A DNA stretch of 64,000 bases from Moniliophthora roreri (GCA_001466705.2 LATX02000221.1:1-64000), one strand, 5' to 3'. Positions 24,018 through 36,159 are shown, numbered from the stretch's first letter. Notes: generated by a model not told the origin, from the sequence alone. Program-made: numbers and translations.

Positions 24018-25015
24018 TCATATAGTAGAGATGTTCAAAGTTACAGGAGCTATAATCATAGCTCTGTAGCTCATAGTTTTTGTAAACCATGTGACCCAGT
24101 GAGCCAGTGAGAGCAATAATGTGATGCTAGTGTGACACCAGAGCTGCATTGCACAATTCACCTGTGACATCCTGCTCTACAGGCTAGGGGTGCCAACAGC
24201 TCAGCTCACTCACCAGCTCCAGCAGCTCCAGAGCCAAGCCATGTGGAGCCACTTGCCCATAATGGCTAACAGAGCTGTTAGGAGTAAGTGGCTCCCAGGT
24301 CAAGTACACTGGCAATTGACAGTGACTGTCCCCATGATGTCCCATTTAGTTTCATTTTTTACCTCAAGGCTGAACAATGCTTTCTAGATGCATACACCAA
24401 TATTGTGGGTAATTTTTTGCATTGAAAAAGCAGAGAGCCACCAGGGTGGAGCCACTCACCTACAAATGGCTCCAGAGCCAGAGCCAGATCAGCACTCCAT
24501 GAGCAAGCTAGGAGCAAGCCAAGCTGAGCTGTTGGCAGCCCTACTACAGCATCAGCAAAAACTGGAAAGTGCTATAACCTAGCTCCAAGGGGATTATAAC
24601 CTGGTTGTGGCCTGATTTGTGGGGGTTATGACTGGTTTTAAGGGTCATAATACCCTGCAGGTGGATTATAAACCCCGGGGAACCCATTATAGCACTATAT
24701 GGTTTTTACTGATGAGGCTCTTTTGAGCTGCTGCCACTCTTTTAGATTATTTTCCTCTGTTTATACCATGTTCTCGTCATCAAATTCAACAACTCAAAAG
24801 CCCCGCAGTCAAAATAAACCCACAGCCTTGCTGACTTTTGAATGGGCCGCCAACAATCACGAAGATTCATCAATCAAAGATTGTCACGCCGGTGAAGGCG
24901 ACTACTCAATTTGGCACCGCCGCCGCGGGCCCGGGATGGCACATGATCTACAAAACTACGAGCTACGGAGCTATGATCATAGCTGCTGTAACTTTGAATG
25001 TCCCTAGTCATATGG
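24018..25015. mobile_element. TIR element (about 1 kb) at edge of gene island
   Basis: About 80-bp inverted arms: left 24,018-24,100 and right 24,935-25,015. Both contain TTCAAAGTTACAG and ATCATAGCT with GTAGCTC. The left arm has TG/CA where the right arm has CG (CTCTGTAGCTCATAG versus CTCCGTAGCTCGTAG). The interior includes a smaller nested TIR element and the GGTTATAACC-type motif cluster. The last part (from about 24,720) is CpG-rich and gene-like. Confidence 0.65.
24185..24545. mobile_element. Small nested TIR element (MITE-like)
   Basis: Ends are GGGGTGCCAACAGCTCAGCT on the left and the inverse of GGGCTGCCAACAGCTCAGCT on the right, about 355 bp apart, both next to TA. The interior has many GAGCCA/TGGCTC motifs on both strands. 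No coding capacity. Confidence 0.6.
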
Positions 25016-25148
25016 ACCCCGGCGAGCGAAAAGTGCCTGAGTTGAAGCAATTAGCGACGTGACTAAAGGGTGTTGTCGTGCACGGCATCACTCTCCGCTC
25101 TGTATTCCTCATCTCAAGGTTCAAAGAAGAAAAAGAAGAACAAGAAAA

Positions 25149-27452
25149 ATGACTGATTCGGTCTCGCAACTAACCCGATACAACGCGAAGCGGAATGAAC
25201 TAATCACAGCAGATCGTGCTGCGCGCGTCGACCATCTTAGAGCCAGCCTTTCACCCGTAGAGCAAGAAGCAGACCAAATCATCAGGAAGATAAGAGACCT
25301 AGAGGCGAACTCAATATGGACTGCAGATCACCCTTCGATTCCTCATCCTTTCCCTGGCATGGAATTTTTGACAGGTATCTGGTCACAATCTTATGGAGAA
25401 ATTTGATAATGTTCGATGCTAGACAGGTCGCAACATCATCGTCCAAACGAAGCTGTTTGAGATCTTGACCAAGGTACGTTGTGATAGTCGTCGATTTGTT
25501 CTGGTCGCTTATCATGTTGTGAGCATTCAGATGCCCAAAGGTGCTTTACTTCATGCGCACCTCGATGGAACAGTAAACGTCAAATTCCTCTTGAAGCTTG
25601 CAGTGAAGCAGCCGGCTATCCATGTCCGGGCGACTGAACGTCTCCGGAGTCAGAACCTGACTTCCGTGCTTCCTGAATTCAAAGCCCTTTCACAAAACGA
25701 GTATCCAGAAGCTCAGAATCTAGTTGGTTTAACCGATGAGTCCTATCAACCTGGCTCGTGGGTACCAATACAAAAGGCTCGCGAGCTGTTTGGTCTCGAA
25801 CTCGGTGGACCGGAAGGATTCGACCGCTGGGTAACCAGGTGGTTGACGATTGAGCCCAGTGAGGCGTATGGCACTCATAACACCAGCACCAAAGTAAGGA
25901 ATTTTCTCAGCAATTGCCTTCATTGTGAGCCAACTCCGGAATAAACTGATCGTGTCGAACTCAGATTTGGTCCAAGTTCCAAAGTACTTTCATTGTCGCT
26001 GCAGTATGTGCTGCTTCACCCAACCACTCGAGAGCACAAGTACTCATTTAACCCAACTCGCAGCCGCTCGTTCGTTATGAACCCATTCTTGCCGAATACA
26101 TACGGGAATTCTTTCTCTCGTCTATCGCGGACGGTATATCTTACGTCGAACCCCGAGTGAACTTCATGTATAAGTAAGACAGCAAGTATTCACTGCGGAA
26201 CTGGCCCATTCACATTACGATCTAGATTCATTATTGCCGCAGATGGCCGCCAAGACATACCTCATCGACAGCTGGTTGCCATCTTTGACCGTGTTCTACA
26301 CGACGTGAAGGAGGAGATGAAGCACAAGGGCAGAGAAGGCGAGTTTATCGGTGCAAGGGTGCGTTTTTCATGCGCGTACAGAAACGGTGCTCACATGGTA
26401 TAACTCTTAGATCATCTATACTACTGTCCGGTTTTGCGACAATGAAGAGTTGGAGTGGTATCTCCGAGACTGTATTGCTCTCAAGAAGGAATTCCCGCAT
26501 CTCATCGCCGGTACATGCCAGCATGATTATTCTACCGAGTATGGAAGCTCAATCGTATCTCTCTTGCCATCGTAGGATTCGACTTGGTTGGACACGAGGA
26601 TGTGCTGAAGCCTCTCATTTACTACGCTGAAACCCTTCTCCGTTTCCCGCAAATGCAGAAAGAGGCAGGCGTGGAGATTCCGTTCATTTTCCACGCAGGA
26701 GAGACACTTGGGGATGGTACCATGGCAGACATGAATTTGTACGATGCCATCCTCCTGGGTACTAAACGAATTGGCCACGGGTCAGTATCCAGTATCATTC
26801 CCTGTCCCTCAAGTCTGAGCTGAGTTTGTCTGTAGATTCTCCCTCGTGAAGCATCCCAGGTTGATGGAGATATGCAAAGAACGAGACATTGCAGTGGAAG
26901 TTTGTCCAATCTCGTGCGTGTACCACCTCTCATTTCCTTCCAAGCTTGTTAACGTGAAGAATAGGAACGAGATCCTCGTATGTTCATCTGAGATCGAGGA
27001 TTGTCATAAGCAAGTACTCACGAACTGCTCAGCGATTAACGTCTTCCATGAGCACTCATCCTCTACCTATTCTCTTGAACAATGGCATACACGTCGCACT
27101 TTGCTCGGACGATCCTTCTGTGTTTGGCAACATGGGTCTTACGTTTGACTACTTCCAGGTATGTCTACCCAGATGAAATTTGCTTTGCACTACCTGACAT
27201 CATATTTTCCAGGTTCTTGCTGCAAGCGAACTGACTGGTCTTATTCAGCTGGGTGAGATGGCCAAGGATAGTATCAAGGTTTGTCTCGACCCTTGAAGCC
27301 CTATTCCGGCGCTGATTGTGACGGTGGCACAGTACTCCACCCTCAAGACCCTAGAGAAGGACAAAGCGCTCGCGCTCTGGCATAAGCAATGGGAGAAGTT
27401 CCTCGAATACGTTATCACTACTGGGCGTGAACACCTCACCAGCCAAGCTTAG
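25149..27452 (+). CDS. Adenosine deaminase-like protein (ADGF/CECR1 type)
   Basis: Thirteen exons (25149-25374, 25427-25473, 25531-25893, 25965-26003, 26064-26173, 26226-26358, 26411-26510, 26576-26780, 26836-26913, 26965-26977, 27033-27158, 27213-27278, 27333-27452) give 541 codons. Metal-dependent amidohydrolase signatures occur in order: MPKGALLHAHLDG (residues 92-104, the HxH zinc ligands), PFIFHAGET (catalytic Glu 382), RIGHG (about 404) and ALCSDDP with Asp 464/465. The length and the MPKG motif match the ADGF/CECR1 branch rather than classical ADA. It would deaminate adenosine or related nucleosides to inosine. No signal peptide is seen (MTDSVSQLTRYNAK), so a cytosolic role is likelier than the secreted role of animal ADGF. 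Its 5' side abuts a TIR element. Intron borders were set by frame and family motifs. Confidence 0.88.
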
Positions 27453-27965
27453 ACTTTCCACCATCTAGATCTTCCCTGCTTCTTCAACAGACTCAGGCAT
27501 TTACACATGATTCAACACTTGCATTGGCTATGACTACATATACACGATACTACTTAAGACAGCAACTGGACAGCAATGGAATACAATGCAATGCGTCGGC
27601 GGTGATTGGACATTGGACAGTGGGCAGATGGATGATGACAAGAGGAAGATTCGTTGGATTGGATCAACACCATAAGTACGGGAAGGAAAAGGGACGAGGA
27701 CTAAGAAGTAGCGAATACTGCCTATAATATCGACGTGAATTACTTTCTTGTGAAGACTCGCTGGAGCTTCGTGTATATGATACAGAGGGCGGAAGAGATA
27801 ATGGGGAGTTAAAAGAAAAGAAGGCGACATGGGGTTTGCATGGGTAATTGAGTAAACTCGCAACGTTTGACACAGAAATACGAAGGTATATACCGAAAGA
27901 AATAACAATGCGACCAAGAAGTTGAGCGAAAAATTGATACGGCGAAAATTATCGTCCGAGACGTC

Positions 27966-29332
27966 TTAAGGCTGCTGTTGGCGAAGTTGCTTTTGCTTTT
28001 CTTGTTCCAGACGCTAAGGAAACTGTGAGCCATTCCCATGGTCTAAGTAAAGATATAGCGAAACATACATGATAGAGCAGCTGTACAGCCATCTGAATGT
28101 TAGCCGGTTGTCCAGTAATGACCACCAATCGTTCTCCTTCGCTACCTGCAGGCGCTCCGGGGGCTGCCGCGCCAGGTTCCATGATCTTGATGTTGCTAGC
28201 GCTCATGTGTCGGATCTCATTGATCTTGCTGCCCCCTTTTCCAATGATGCATCCCACGAGATCATTGGGAATATAGATCTGTTGAGTTTGTAGCTGTGTA
28301 GACGTGGAATGCGGTGGAACTGGAGGTGCACCGTAGGGATTCGAATAACCAGGAACGTAAGACGACCCAACCTGCGTTGGACGACGACTCGTGGGTCTAT
28401 AGCTGGAGTTGGTGGATGACGGCATTCTTTCTTGTGCTTCGATGAGAATATTGCCGATGTAATACGTAGCAATGTGAATTGCATCAGCAACACCTGCAAC
28501 AGATAGGACACGCTGATGGATGCAAGTATGAGTCAAAAGTAAAGAGTCATCATAATGGTTGTGTGGGTTTACCTCTGTTGACCCAGGCAGCATTCCTTCG
28601 CTGGCGTTCAATCGAGCGCCACTGGCATCCTGAATTTCTTTGATCTTGCTGCCTTGTCTACCAATAACCGATCCCATACGAGAATTGGGTATCATGAATT
28701 TGATAGTAACAGCACGGCTTCCCGGAACTGATGGCACGTCGAATGGTTCGTCATTGATACGACGAACAATAAGCCCAAAGGCCTGGTAAATGTACGAGTT
28801 AGCCGGAGTTCGGGTACCACACATGAGAGAGGGCGCACCTTTGAAACAGCGTCCAGAGGTCCACTAACGTTCAATATCCTTTCAGGATTCCCAGGGATGC
28901 TCTCAGAAACCATTACTCGAGCACCGCTCTTCTCCCGAATCTCGTTGACGTGTGAACCTCCCTTTCCAATGATGATAGACGCATCCTGGGTGACAATTAA
29001 ACAACGCATGTGGATAGTTGCAGCTGGGGGTGGTGGGGCAGAGGTAGACGAAGACGGCTCGGCGGAAGTGGTTGCTGAGGACTTTCCATTGTCGCCAGTA
29101 TGAGATTTTCCATCGTCCTCGCGATCGGCTTTGGCTTTTGGAGAACCTGGAGATGAAGAGGTGGTATTGGTCGTGTGTAAATCAGACATGACAACGTCAA
29201 GAGGACAGAACCTGTGGGACTTGGGGCTGAGTCATCCGATGAAGGACCTGTGTTGGGACGCTTGTGCTGTTTCTGATGATCGCTATCAGAAGGAGAGCGG
29301 GACCGCTTGCGAGTCGAGTCAGCGTCTGGCAT
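27966..29332 (-). CDS. Triple KH-domain RNA-binding protein (PCBP/hnRNP K-like)
   Basis: Five exons (about 29332-29212, 29146-28839, 28782-28572, 28512-28069, 28013-27966) give about 376 residues starting MPDADSTRKRSRSPSDSDHQ. A basic, Ser-rich head is followed by three KH domains with intact GxxG loops: KH1 IIIGKGGSHVNEIREKSGA, KH2 SVIGRQGSKIKEIQDASGA, KH3 CIIGKGGSKINEIRHMSAS. A Tyr/Pro/Ser linker separates KH2 and KH3. The protein ends in a Glu/Gln-rich helix (LEQEKQKQLRQQQP). Such proteins bind C- or U-rich single-stranded RNA and act in splicing, mRNA stability or localisation (yeast Hek2/Pbp2 and human PCBP are relatives). The start fits the first in-frame ATG, and exon 1 spliced in phase 1. 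It shares a 475-bp divergent promoter region with the FSH gene. Confidence 0.9.
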
Positions 29333-29807
29333 GGCCAATTTAGTTATTATGGTTTCACGGGGTGTGGAAGGCTTTGGGGAGGCTGTCGAGGATGATACAG
29401 TCTAATGGAGGATTGGGTCGAGGGTGAGGGGGATGCGAGGTCGAAAATGCGGTAAAATCGCAAATATTTCACTTACCTAGTCGAGTTTACTGCCCGAGAC
29501 GACGCTGAGAGGAACGAGATGATGGTGGTCAATGGCCAACAAGCTGTTCGTGCGATACAAATAAAAGTCAATCTAACCTTGTTCGGTTCGCATAGTTTTG
29601 CGCCCTGCTCACCCTTATCATCACACAAGGCTATAAAGTTCCGAAGAATATATGATATATATGTGTATTCTACTCGAGATCCTGTAGTAATACTGGTGGG
29701 TAGGTTCCTTGTTGCTGTATCGCGGAGCCTTACGCTGACCTTATGTCAGCAGCCAGTCCAGGCCTTCTGCACTCCGATGACTCGTCAGCTACTCTCACCA
29801 GACCACT
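29333..29807. promoter_or_regulatory. Divergent promoter region, KH gene / FSH gene
   Basis: No gene is seen in this 475-bp interval between two start codons pointing away from each other. It must hold both promoters. No clear TATA box was found for either side; ATATATGATATATATG near 29,650 is AT-rich but of unknown role. Confidence 0.5.
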
Positions 29808-31016
29808 ATGCCGACCAAGAAAGTTCTTGTTCTTCACGGGTAAACACATATGAGCTCATGCTACCCCAATGACTGATTAAACCTTGGTAGGTACTCACAG
29901 AATGCAAATATATTTAGTAAAAGAGTGAGCCAAGTTACCCATGCTAGCGAGTTCCCGTGCTCATGGCCATTGTAGCTTGCGGCACTCCGTAAACAGTGTA
30001 GAGGGGTAGAAATGAGTATGCTCGGTTGAACCCTGATTGAAATCCTCACTCACTTCCGACTCGCAGTCTTCCTGGATGCACCCCACGTCTTACAACCGGT
30101 CGACCTCTTTGGTGATACGCCAGAGTCCTTTGACGGTGCCTCTGACCCTGCCTCTGACCCCACCTTGACACCTCGTGGTTGGTGGAAGTTTGCGGACTCT
30201 GCGAAGGCAAAGTACGTCGGAATCGAGGCAACGCTGGATTTGATTCGTGATACTCTCAAGACAACTCGCTTCGATGTGCATCTAGTTTCTCTTTCTCGCC
30301 TGAAGGTGCGGCTTATGTTTTGTCACAGGGAGTCTTCGGCTTTAGGTATGCCGCCTTGCATGAACCCTTCCGCCGCTAAAATGCGTTGCACTGGCAGCCA
30401 AGGCGCCGCTTTGGCTACCCTGATTGCAGCACTTGTATGTCCCCTGCCGCTAGACGTCAAGAACACCACTGAAATAAATAACGGATTAGCTTGAAAGACC
30501 ACATCTCTATCCCCCTTTTCTGGTGGATGGTCATTCGCTACACCCTCCATTGTGAGTTTCAAATTGATCGAAGGAGCATACGGACTCATGTTTGAACAAG
30601 TCAATATTGTGTCTCCGTCGCTGGATTCAAGGCCCGAGATCCAGTTGGAGACACCATACTCTCCCCTGGCTTTTCCACACCAACTTTACACATACTAGGC
30701 AAGACAGATATCATTGTCACAGGAGAACGCGCCAAAACGATCCTGGATCTCACGATAAATAAGCGAGTAGAAGAGCACGAAGGCGGTATGTGTACTGAAT
30801 CATCGCCCTTTTTATTTCGTGTTGTCTCAATAATGTTCAGGTCATTTCGTTCCATTAAAGGCAAATTGGAGGAAGTTTCTCTCAGAGTATTTGCGAGAAG
30901 GGCCTACAGCAAACATCCCTTCGCCAAGTGCCATACCTGTCTCGGCGCCGACTTCAGGTGCGGCGAGACCAGTATCGGCTGAGGATCAAGCACCAGTAGT
31001 ATCTCCTCCAGTCTAA
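29808..31016 (+). CDS. FSH-family serine hydrolase (alpha/beta hydrolase)
   Basis: Starts MPTKKVLVLHGYSQNANIFS, the typical N-terminus of FSH1-like hydrolases. FLDAPHVLQPVDLFG and PRGWWKF follow. The nucleophile elbow GVFGFSQGAAL is split by an intron (Ser near 30,340/30,395). Then LGKTDIIV carries the acid residue, and EEHEGGHFVPL the catalytic His (about 30,780-30,850). A Pro/Ser/Ala-rich tail ends PVVSPPV with TAA at 31,014. At least seven exons are needed. The splice sites between about 29,920 and 30,060 could not be settled in frame. The family hydrolyses esters or thioesters with poorly known natural substrates; in fungal gene clusters members release polyketides. No signal peptide, so cytosolic. 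It diverges from the KH gene. Confidence 0.82.
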
Positions 31017-31611
31017 ACGACATTTTCGTATGACGATATTGAATACATAGGTTGGATTTATAGGTGGATCGCTTTTCTTTTTATTAGAGATCTTTCATGT
31101 GCTCATTGTTTATTCGATAGAATGGACTGTATATTACTGTAGTCAGTAGACCCACTAAACCTGCCCGTGGTACTTTTCCTACATTTCGCGTACCCGCCAT
31201 CATAGCATTTTCGAGTATTATAGGTCTTTGAACATCCATTAGCCTGGCAGATAAACATTCGAAACCGCCGATTTGATTTACCAATGCCCCGAATTTTGAT
31301 CCGCCTTGGGTAGCCCTGAGCAAGCACGATGAAGTCTCGAGTCTCTTGTAAATCTTCGTTTCCTACTCTGAGTGTAAGCTGTAAGTGTTCATATATCTTC
31401 ACCATTGCTCACCGACACCGATGACTAACCTAAATTTTTCTATAATGTCTGTACCTTGAATGAAGCGGCAATTTCAAGACAGGTTTTCTTTCCGCATTTG
31501 CCGTTCCGCTCACACCTTCGACACGTTCAGGGATATTACAGGTCGCGTGTATTTAAAGGTCCCGATGCTCCTCCTCCGTCAATCCATTCTCCCTTCCTCA
31601 AGCTTTCCGCC
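31017..31611. promoter_or_regulatory. Intergenic region and FAD-oxidase promoter
   Basis: Holds the 3' end of the FSH gene and the promoter of the next gene. A TATA-like TATTTAAA lies at 31,550-31,557, 55 bp before the ATG at 31,612. A 100-codon minus-strand frame (31,405-31,103) is present but has no recognisable motif and I do not call it a gene. Confidence 0.5.
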
Positions 31612-34439
31612 ATGCTCAGATACGCTTTACTAGCTATCCTCCAAGCTAATTTGCTTCGAAGCGCATGGGCTTTTCCAACTGCCGAAACCAACATTCGTTC
31701 TACCTCTGCTGCCAAGGATGCCTGCAAACAGATCAAGGACGCTATTTCTTCAGCGTCCGAGATCTTCTTTCCTGGTAGATCCCATTTGTAACCCGCGAAT
31801 GGACATGAACTCAGAGATCGTATAGGTAGCAAAGGATACGAGAGGGACATCGAACACTGGTCTCCCACCAACACCCAGAAGGCAACATGCAGTGTTGAAC
31901 CCGCTAACACTAAAGACTTGGGCAAGATCGTGAGTAGAACAACCAGTCAGTGATCAGCTGCATACCGACACTAGCACAGATTCAAATCATTGGATCTACT
32001 AAGGTTGACTTCGCTGTGCGTATATCGTTATCACTCAATTTCGAGTACTTTCGACCTTCTTGGAACTCTAGGTAAAGAGCGGAGGTCACAACCCAAATGA
32101 CGATTGGTCGTCCACTACTGGAGTACAAATCGCCCTGTACCGTTTCAACGAAGTTTCATACGACGACAAAGCTGGCACAGCAACGATCGGGACTGGCCTT
32201 GTTTGGGACGACGTTTATGCGGTTCTTGATCCCCTGGGTGTTCACGTCGCCGGAGCGCGCGTTACCGGTATTGGTGTGGGCGGATATACTCTCGGTGGAG
32301 GTAAGTCGTAACTGTCCAACCACTACTGTGTCTTATTCGCCACTGGTAGGATACTCCTGGTTCGCGAATCAAGTCGGACTTTGCATCGATACTGTTACTG
32401 CGTTTGAGTTGGTAAAACCCGATGGATCATATGGTTGGGTCACTGGGTCGTCGGACCCCGATCTTTTCTTTGCATTGAAGGTAACAGTCCTCCGTTTGCA
32501 TTGCGAGGCTCTCGACTGACATATTAAAACAAGGGCGGGCTTAACAATTTTGTGAATATGCTTATGCCTCGACAATACTCTACCATCAGCGAAATGGACA
32601 CCTAAATATATTGGAATAAAATGAGTGAAATACGTTATAATGGCCAAAATACATTATAATCATTATGGTGTATTTTAATGTAATATAATTGTTGTTCCTT
32701 TATTTTAATGGATTAAAATGAAGCAAAATGGTTATAATGTATTCTGGCTATTATAATGTATTTTGGCTATTATAATGTATTTCAGCCATTATAATGCATC
32801 AGCCCCACCTGGGGGTCGGGGACAAAAAGAAATAATATTTGTTTGTTGCATCCCCCGTGAGTCGAACCCTCGACCTCAAGGTAGATTAGTCAGCAACCTA
32901 GGCAGCCGCGGGGTGCTCAAGACCACTGTACCAGAGTGCCATATACTTACCACCACACATAGTGCAATATATCCCCTTACTCAAAAGACCTATCTCCACC
33001 CCCTTGCTGTTTCTATTGATCAAATCCCCAACCAAAAGCTTCCCTTCACTTTATAGAGTCCTCTCCCTGTCCTCTGGAAGGCATAAAAATGCACTGATTT
33101 GATTGCCTCTGTTACAATCTATTTTACTACATTATAATAACTCTGTCTCATTTTATTGCATTTTAATACACTATAATAATACCATCCTATTTTATTGCAT
33201 TTTAATGTACTATAATAATACCATCCCATTTTATTGTATTTTAATGGATTATAATAACACCAGTCTCATTTTAATGCATTTTAATGTATTGTAATAGCAT
33301 TGCTTGATTTTAATCTATTACAATGGACTAAAATCAGCAAAATACATTATAATTTATTATATTTAGGTGTCCATTTTGCTGATGACTTACTGAAATCTTG
33401 AACAGGGAATCGTTACACGTGTCACGCTGAAGACTTTCCCCGGTGGCGAAGTTTGGGTACGCTTTTGATTTTATGGCTGCTTGTCACCAACTTGACGGCT
33501 TTCCTGTGTAGGGCGGGCTGATACAATACGTCTCTGGCTTCGATAAAGTCATGGCTGCTATTGAGAAGTTTGTTAAGACGGTCAAGGATCCCAAAGCCTC
33601 TATCCTAACAACCTTCAATTTTATTCTCGGTAACGTGAGTTGTGTTTCACGTCTCTTTCTGGTGACTACTTAACTGAGACGAATCATCGTAGTTGTCTAT
33701 CGGCCAGCAGTTGTTCTACGACGGACCGAATCCTCCTCCAGGCATCTTCGACGACTTCTTCAATAATGGCGCTCAATCCATTATCTCTGACACGAAGACT
33801 AGAACGCTCTACGATTTCGTTAGATCTACCCAGGCCAATGCTACCGTCGGTACCAGGTGAGATTTTCAGTAACGAATGATACATCCTTGTTGGTTGACAT
33901 CTACGTCAGAGCAATATTCAACACTGTACCCCTCGGGGAAATAACCCGAAATATGCTGACAGTAGTCGCAAATGAGACTCAGGTCATTTCTATGTGTTTT
34001 CTCTCTAGAACAGGGATACTGACATCGTGGTTTACAGTTCTACGGTCAAAATTTTGCCAATTCGAGTGTATTCACAGGTTACACGTTTGAGCCCCATATT
34101 GGAAATATTTATCGTTTTACAAACTCCCCCTCTGCATGGCCCCCTTCGCGCGACTTTTCCGACTACCCCCTTTTCATACACTTTGCTTGGACCCTGGAGT
34201 CATTCGATGGAACATTCCACGATGCTATCAAGCAAAGTGCTGCTTACCTCAAAGAAGTCGCGAAGGCCGAAGGACAGAAACATATCGATAAAACAAACCC
34301 GTATCCCAACTATGCAATTTATGACGACACTGCAAAAGAGGTATACGGCAGTAACCTTGGGAAGCTGAAGGAGATCAAGAGAAGAGTGGATCCGAAGAAC
34401 GTGATGGGATTGACAGGTGGTTTAAAGATCAAAGCTTGA
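31612..34439 (+). CDS. Secreted FAD-linked (BBE-like) oxidase
   Basis: Begins MLRYALLAILQANLLRSAWA, a clear signal peptide, so secreted. The FAD-binding (PCMH/FAD_binding_4) half shows VKSGGHNPND, GTGLVWDDVYAVLDPLGVHV and GVGGYTLGGGYSWFANQVGL. The central part has LFFALKGGLNNFGIVTRVTL. The C-terminus PKNVMGLTGGLKIKA with TGA at 34,437 corresponds to the berberine-bridge-enzyme end. Relatives oxidise sugars, alcohols or alkaloids and pass electrons to oxygen, making peroxide. About nine exons are needed. One intron, between NNF and GIVTR (about 32,548-33,405), is enlarged to about 860 bp by a MITE. A TATA-like box precedes the start. Exact substrate unknown. Confidence 0.87.
32585..33384. mobile_element. 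MITE-like element inside an intron of the FAD-oxidase gene
   Basis: The arms are CATCAGCGAAATGGACACCT (left) and its inverse with CAGCAAAATGG (right), followed inside by TAAATATA. The interior is built from diverged repeats of TTATAATGTATTTT and TTTTAATGCATTTTAATG. It lies wholly between the splice donor (about 32,548) and acceptor AACAG (33,405), so the coding sequence survives if it is spliced. The only CG/CA difference between the arms is at CAGCG. Target duplication not identified. Confidence 0.78.
32845..32940 (-). mobile_element. tRNA-derived SINE-like sequence
   Basis: On the minus strand a box A-like TGGTACAGTGG lies near 32,930 and a perfect box B GGGTTCGACTC near 32,865. The spacing between them suits a tRNA with an extra arm. 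The start GGCACTC and end ACGGGGGATGC do not pair as an acceptor stem, so this is not a normal tRNA gene. It sits inside the MITE in a GC-rich patch unlike the AT-rich MITE body. The downstream part (to about 32,800) may be the SINE tail. Pol III promoter function is inferred. Confidence 0.55.
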
Positions 34440-34634
34440 GATTTTGTTGGAGATTCTATGCCTACAATAATTATACCCCAGACGTTCTTTCTATGTTTCA
34501 ATCATTTTAACGTACGCCTAGTCTCGACTCAAGACTCACTGGCGGACGGGCCGCACGGAGAGTCTTGTTCAAATGTCGGATCAAGTGAAGGCGGTTGCAA
34601 GGTGAAATTTCATTAGAATTGGTTAACAAAACTT

Positions 34635-35017
34635 GAACACTTTTTAATACTAGATTGTAACTTAAAGAAAATTCTATGGCTCTGCGAGTGCCGCTCACTC
34701 CTAGTCGGTCTCTAGCTCCCTCCTGGACTCCGCTGAGAGTTTCCGGGAAAACCATGCGTCAAAACTCTCTCTGGATGGTACTTGCGGCCACTATAGTACT
34801 TGAGGCTCTCTTGAGCGAGCTCAGATTCGTAGTATGCGGCGGAAAACTCGGGTGTACTTCTCCAGCCAGCTTCCTTGATCCCAGACTCGGTGTCGCGAAG
34901 TTTCTGAGCGCGAATTTGAGGCCCCGAGGGCATTTCGAAGGCGTATGCTGAGGGCAAGTTGCCGCGCAGTCAGTAGCAACAACTATCAAAAGTAAATCTA
35001 TTCAAATCCTTGTGCAA
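34635..35017. repeat. Direct repeat copy 1, with exon-like minus frame
   Basis: About 385 bp, repeated at 36,746-37,118 with few changes. On the minus strand an acceptor-like CTCAG precedes AYAFEMPSGPQIRAQKLRD, then an open stretch to SGRKYHPERVL. One missing base (CGTCAAAAC versus CGTCCAAAAC in copy 2) then shifts this copy's frame. The copy runs into the N at 35,018. Confidence 0.75.
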
Positions 35018-35018
35018 N
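35018..35018. other. Single-N assembly join
   Basis: One N directly after TCCTTGTGCAA, the exact end of the repeated segment, so the two copies may be diverged alleles or repeat contigs placed side by side. Confidence 0.7.
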
Positions 35019-35596
35019 CTCGTACAAGTCGAATGACGAGGAGGCGGGGGTCCTTTGGGGCAGCCTCGACTCTTGAACGACGATGCAACTGCAGGCTTCG
35101 AGGAGGACAACAAAGTGATGAACAAACAAGGTAATAAAGCGACGGGATGAAGATGAGGGAAAATATCATCTACTTCAATCTGCACTAGAGAACGTTGTCC
35201 CAAGTAGGCTTCTGTTCGAGTTACATCCGAAACCACAGATTGTTTTTCGAAGCCCTCTCCTTGACAGCACCACTTCCGTTAAAAACAAGAGCAGGGGACA
35301 GAACGATGAGCAGTTTGGCGCAATAGAGCGCCCGCTTTTTCAAACTGCGGAACGTCTCTACTAACACTCTGTGTTCCATGAGTATATCTCTAGTTCCTGG
35401 AAGAGAGTCATAAATCTAACTGAGATGGTACTAAAAACCTGCTGCCTTGCAGATAGCTGAGATAGCAGCCAGATTCTTTGGAATAGCATCGCGGACTTTG
35501 GAAAAGAAACGCCCAACGCGACGCGACTTGGCCTTACGCATTGCGCAAATTCAACCCTGGCAAGCGTCGGACTGTGAAATTACCCAGTCTCGAGTA

Positions 35597-35800
35597 TCCA
35601 GATGACTTCCCGTAAGGATTTTTCGCCTAAAATCGGGCAATCAGTCGTCTCAGAAGAGATTTTCCCGCATGAACCCACCGTTCTTTGAAATAAAAAAGTC
35701 GTTCTAAATCTATTTTTATCAGGGATTTGGAGAGGCCCCTGGACCCCCTCCCTAAATGCGTTTTCGTGCGTTTTCGCCTCTCATTTCAAATTTCTCCCCT
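35597..35800. mobile_element. Truncated relative of the MITE at 36,160
   Basis: Begins CCAGATGACTTCCCGTAAGG and runs through GTTCTAAATC, CTGGACC and a TTTCAAATTT segment, the same order as 36,161-36,360. No matching right terminus was found, so it seems truncated. Confidence 0.6.
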
Positions 35801-36159
35801 TGCCCGACCGCTCCTTACCTCTTTTTAGGACGTGACTCCGGAAGACTGCCAGGCCTTCATCCATGCAAACACGCCCGATGCGTTGCGTATTTTACCTCTA
35901 TGTCATGACGTTTCTGATTACCAACTCTGTAAGTATACTGCACAACAGAATATAAACGTAAGGGCATACTACCTCACGACCTGTCTCCAATGCATCCGGA
36001 GCTCACGGTGTTCTTCGGAACTCCAGCCTAGCCGTTCGTCGAATCCTCTGAGGTAGTCTCGACTCAAGACTCACTGGCGGACGGGCCGCACGGAGAGTCT
36101 TGTTCAAATGTCGGATCAAGTGAAGGTGAAATTTCATTAGAATTGGTTAACAAAACTCA

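Noticed and set aside
24838..25062. Open frame just upstream of the adenosine deaminase start as an extra exon
   Set aside because: It crosses the right arm of a TIR element and has no family motif; the ATG at 25,149 already gives a complete-length protein.
31103..31405. 100-codon minus-strand frame as a gene
   Set aside because: No recognisable motif, lies in the 3'/promoter interval between two genes, composition compatible with chance.
32849..32940. Functional tRNA gene
   Set aside because: Box A and B are present but no acceptor stem pairs; it is embedded in a MITE.
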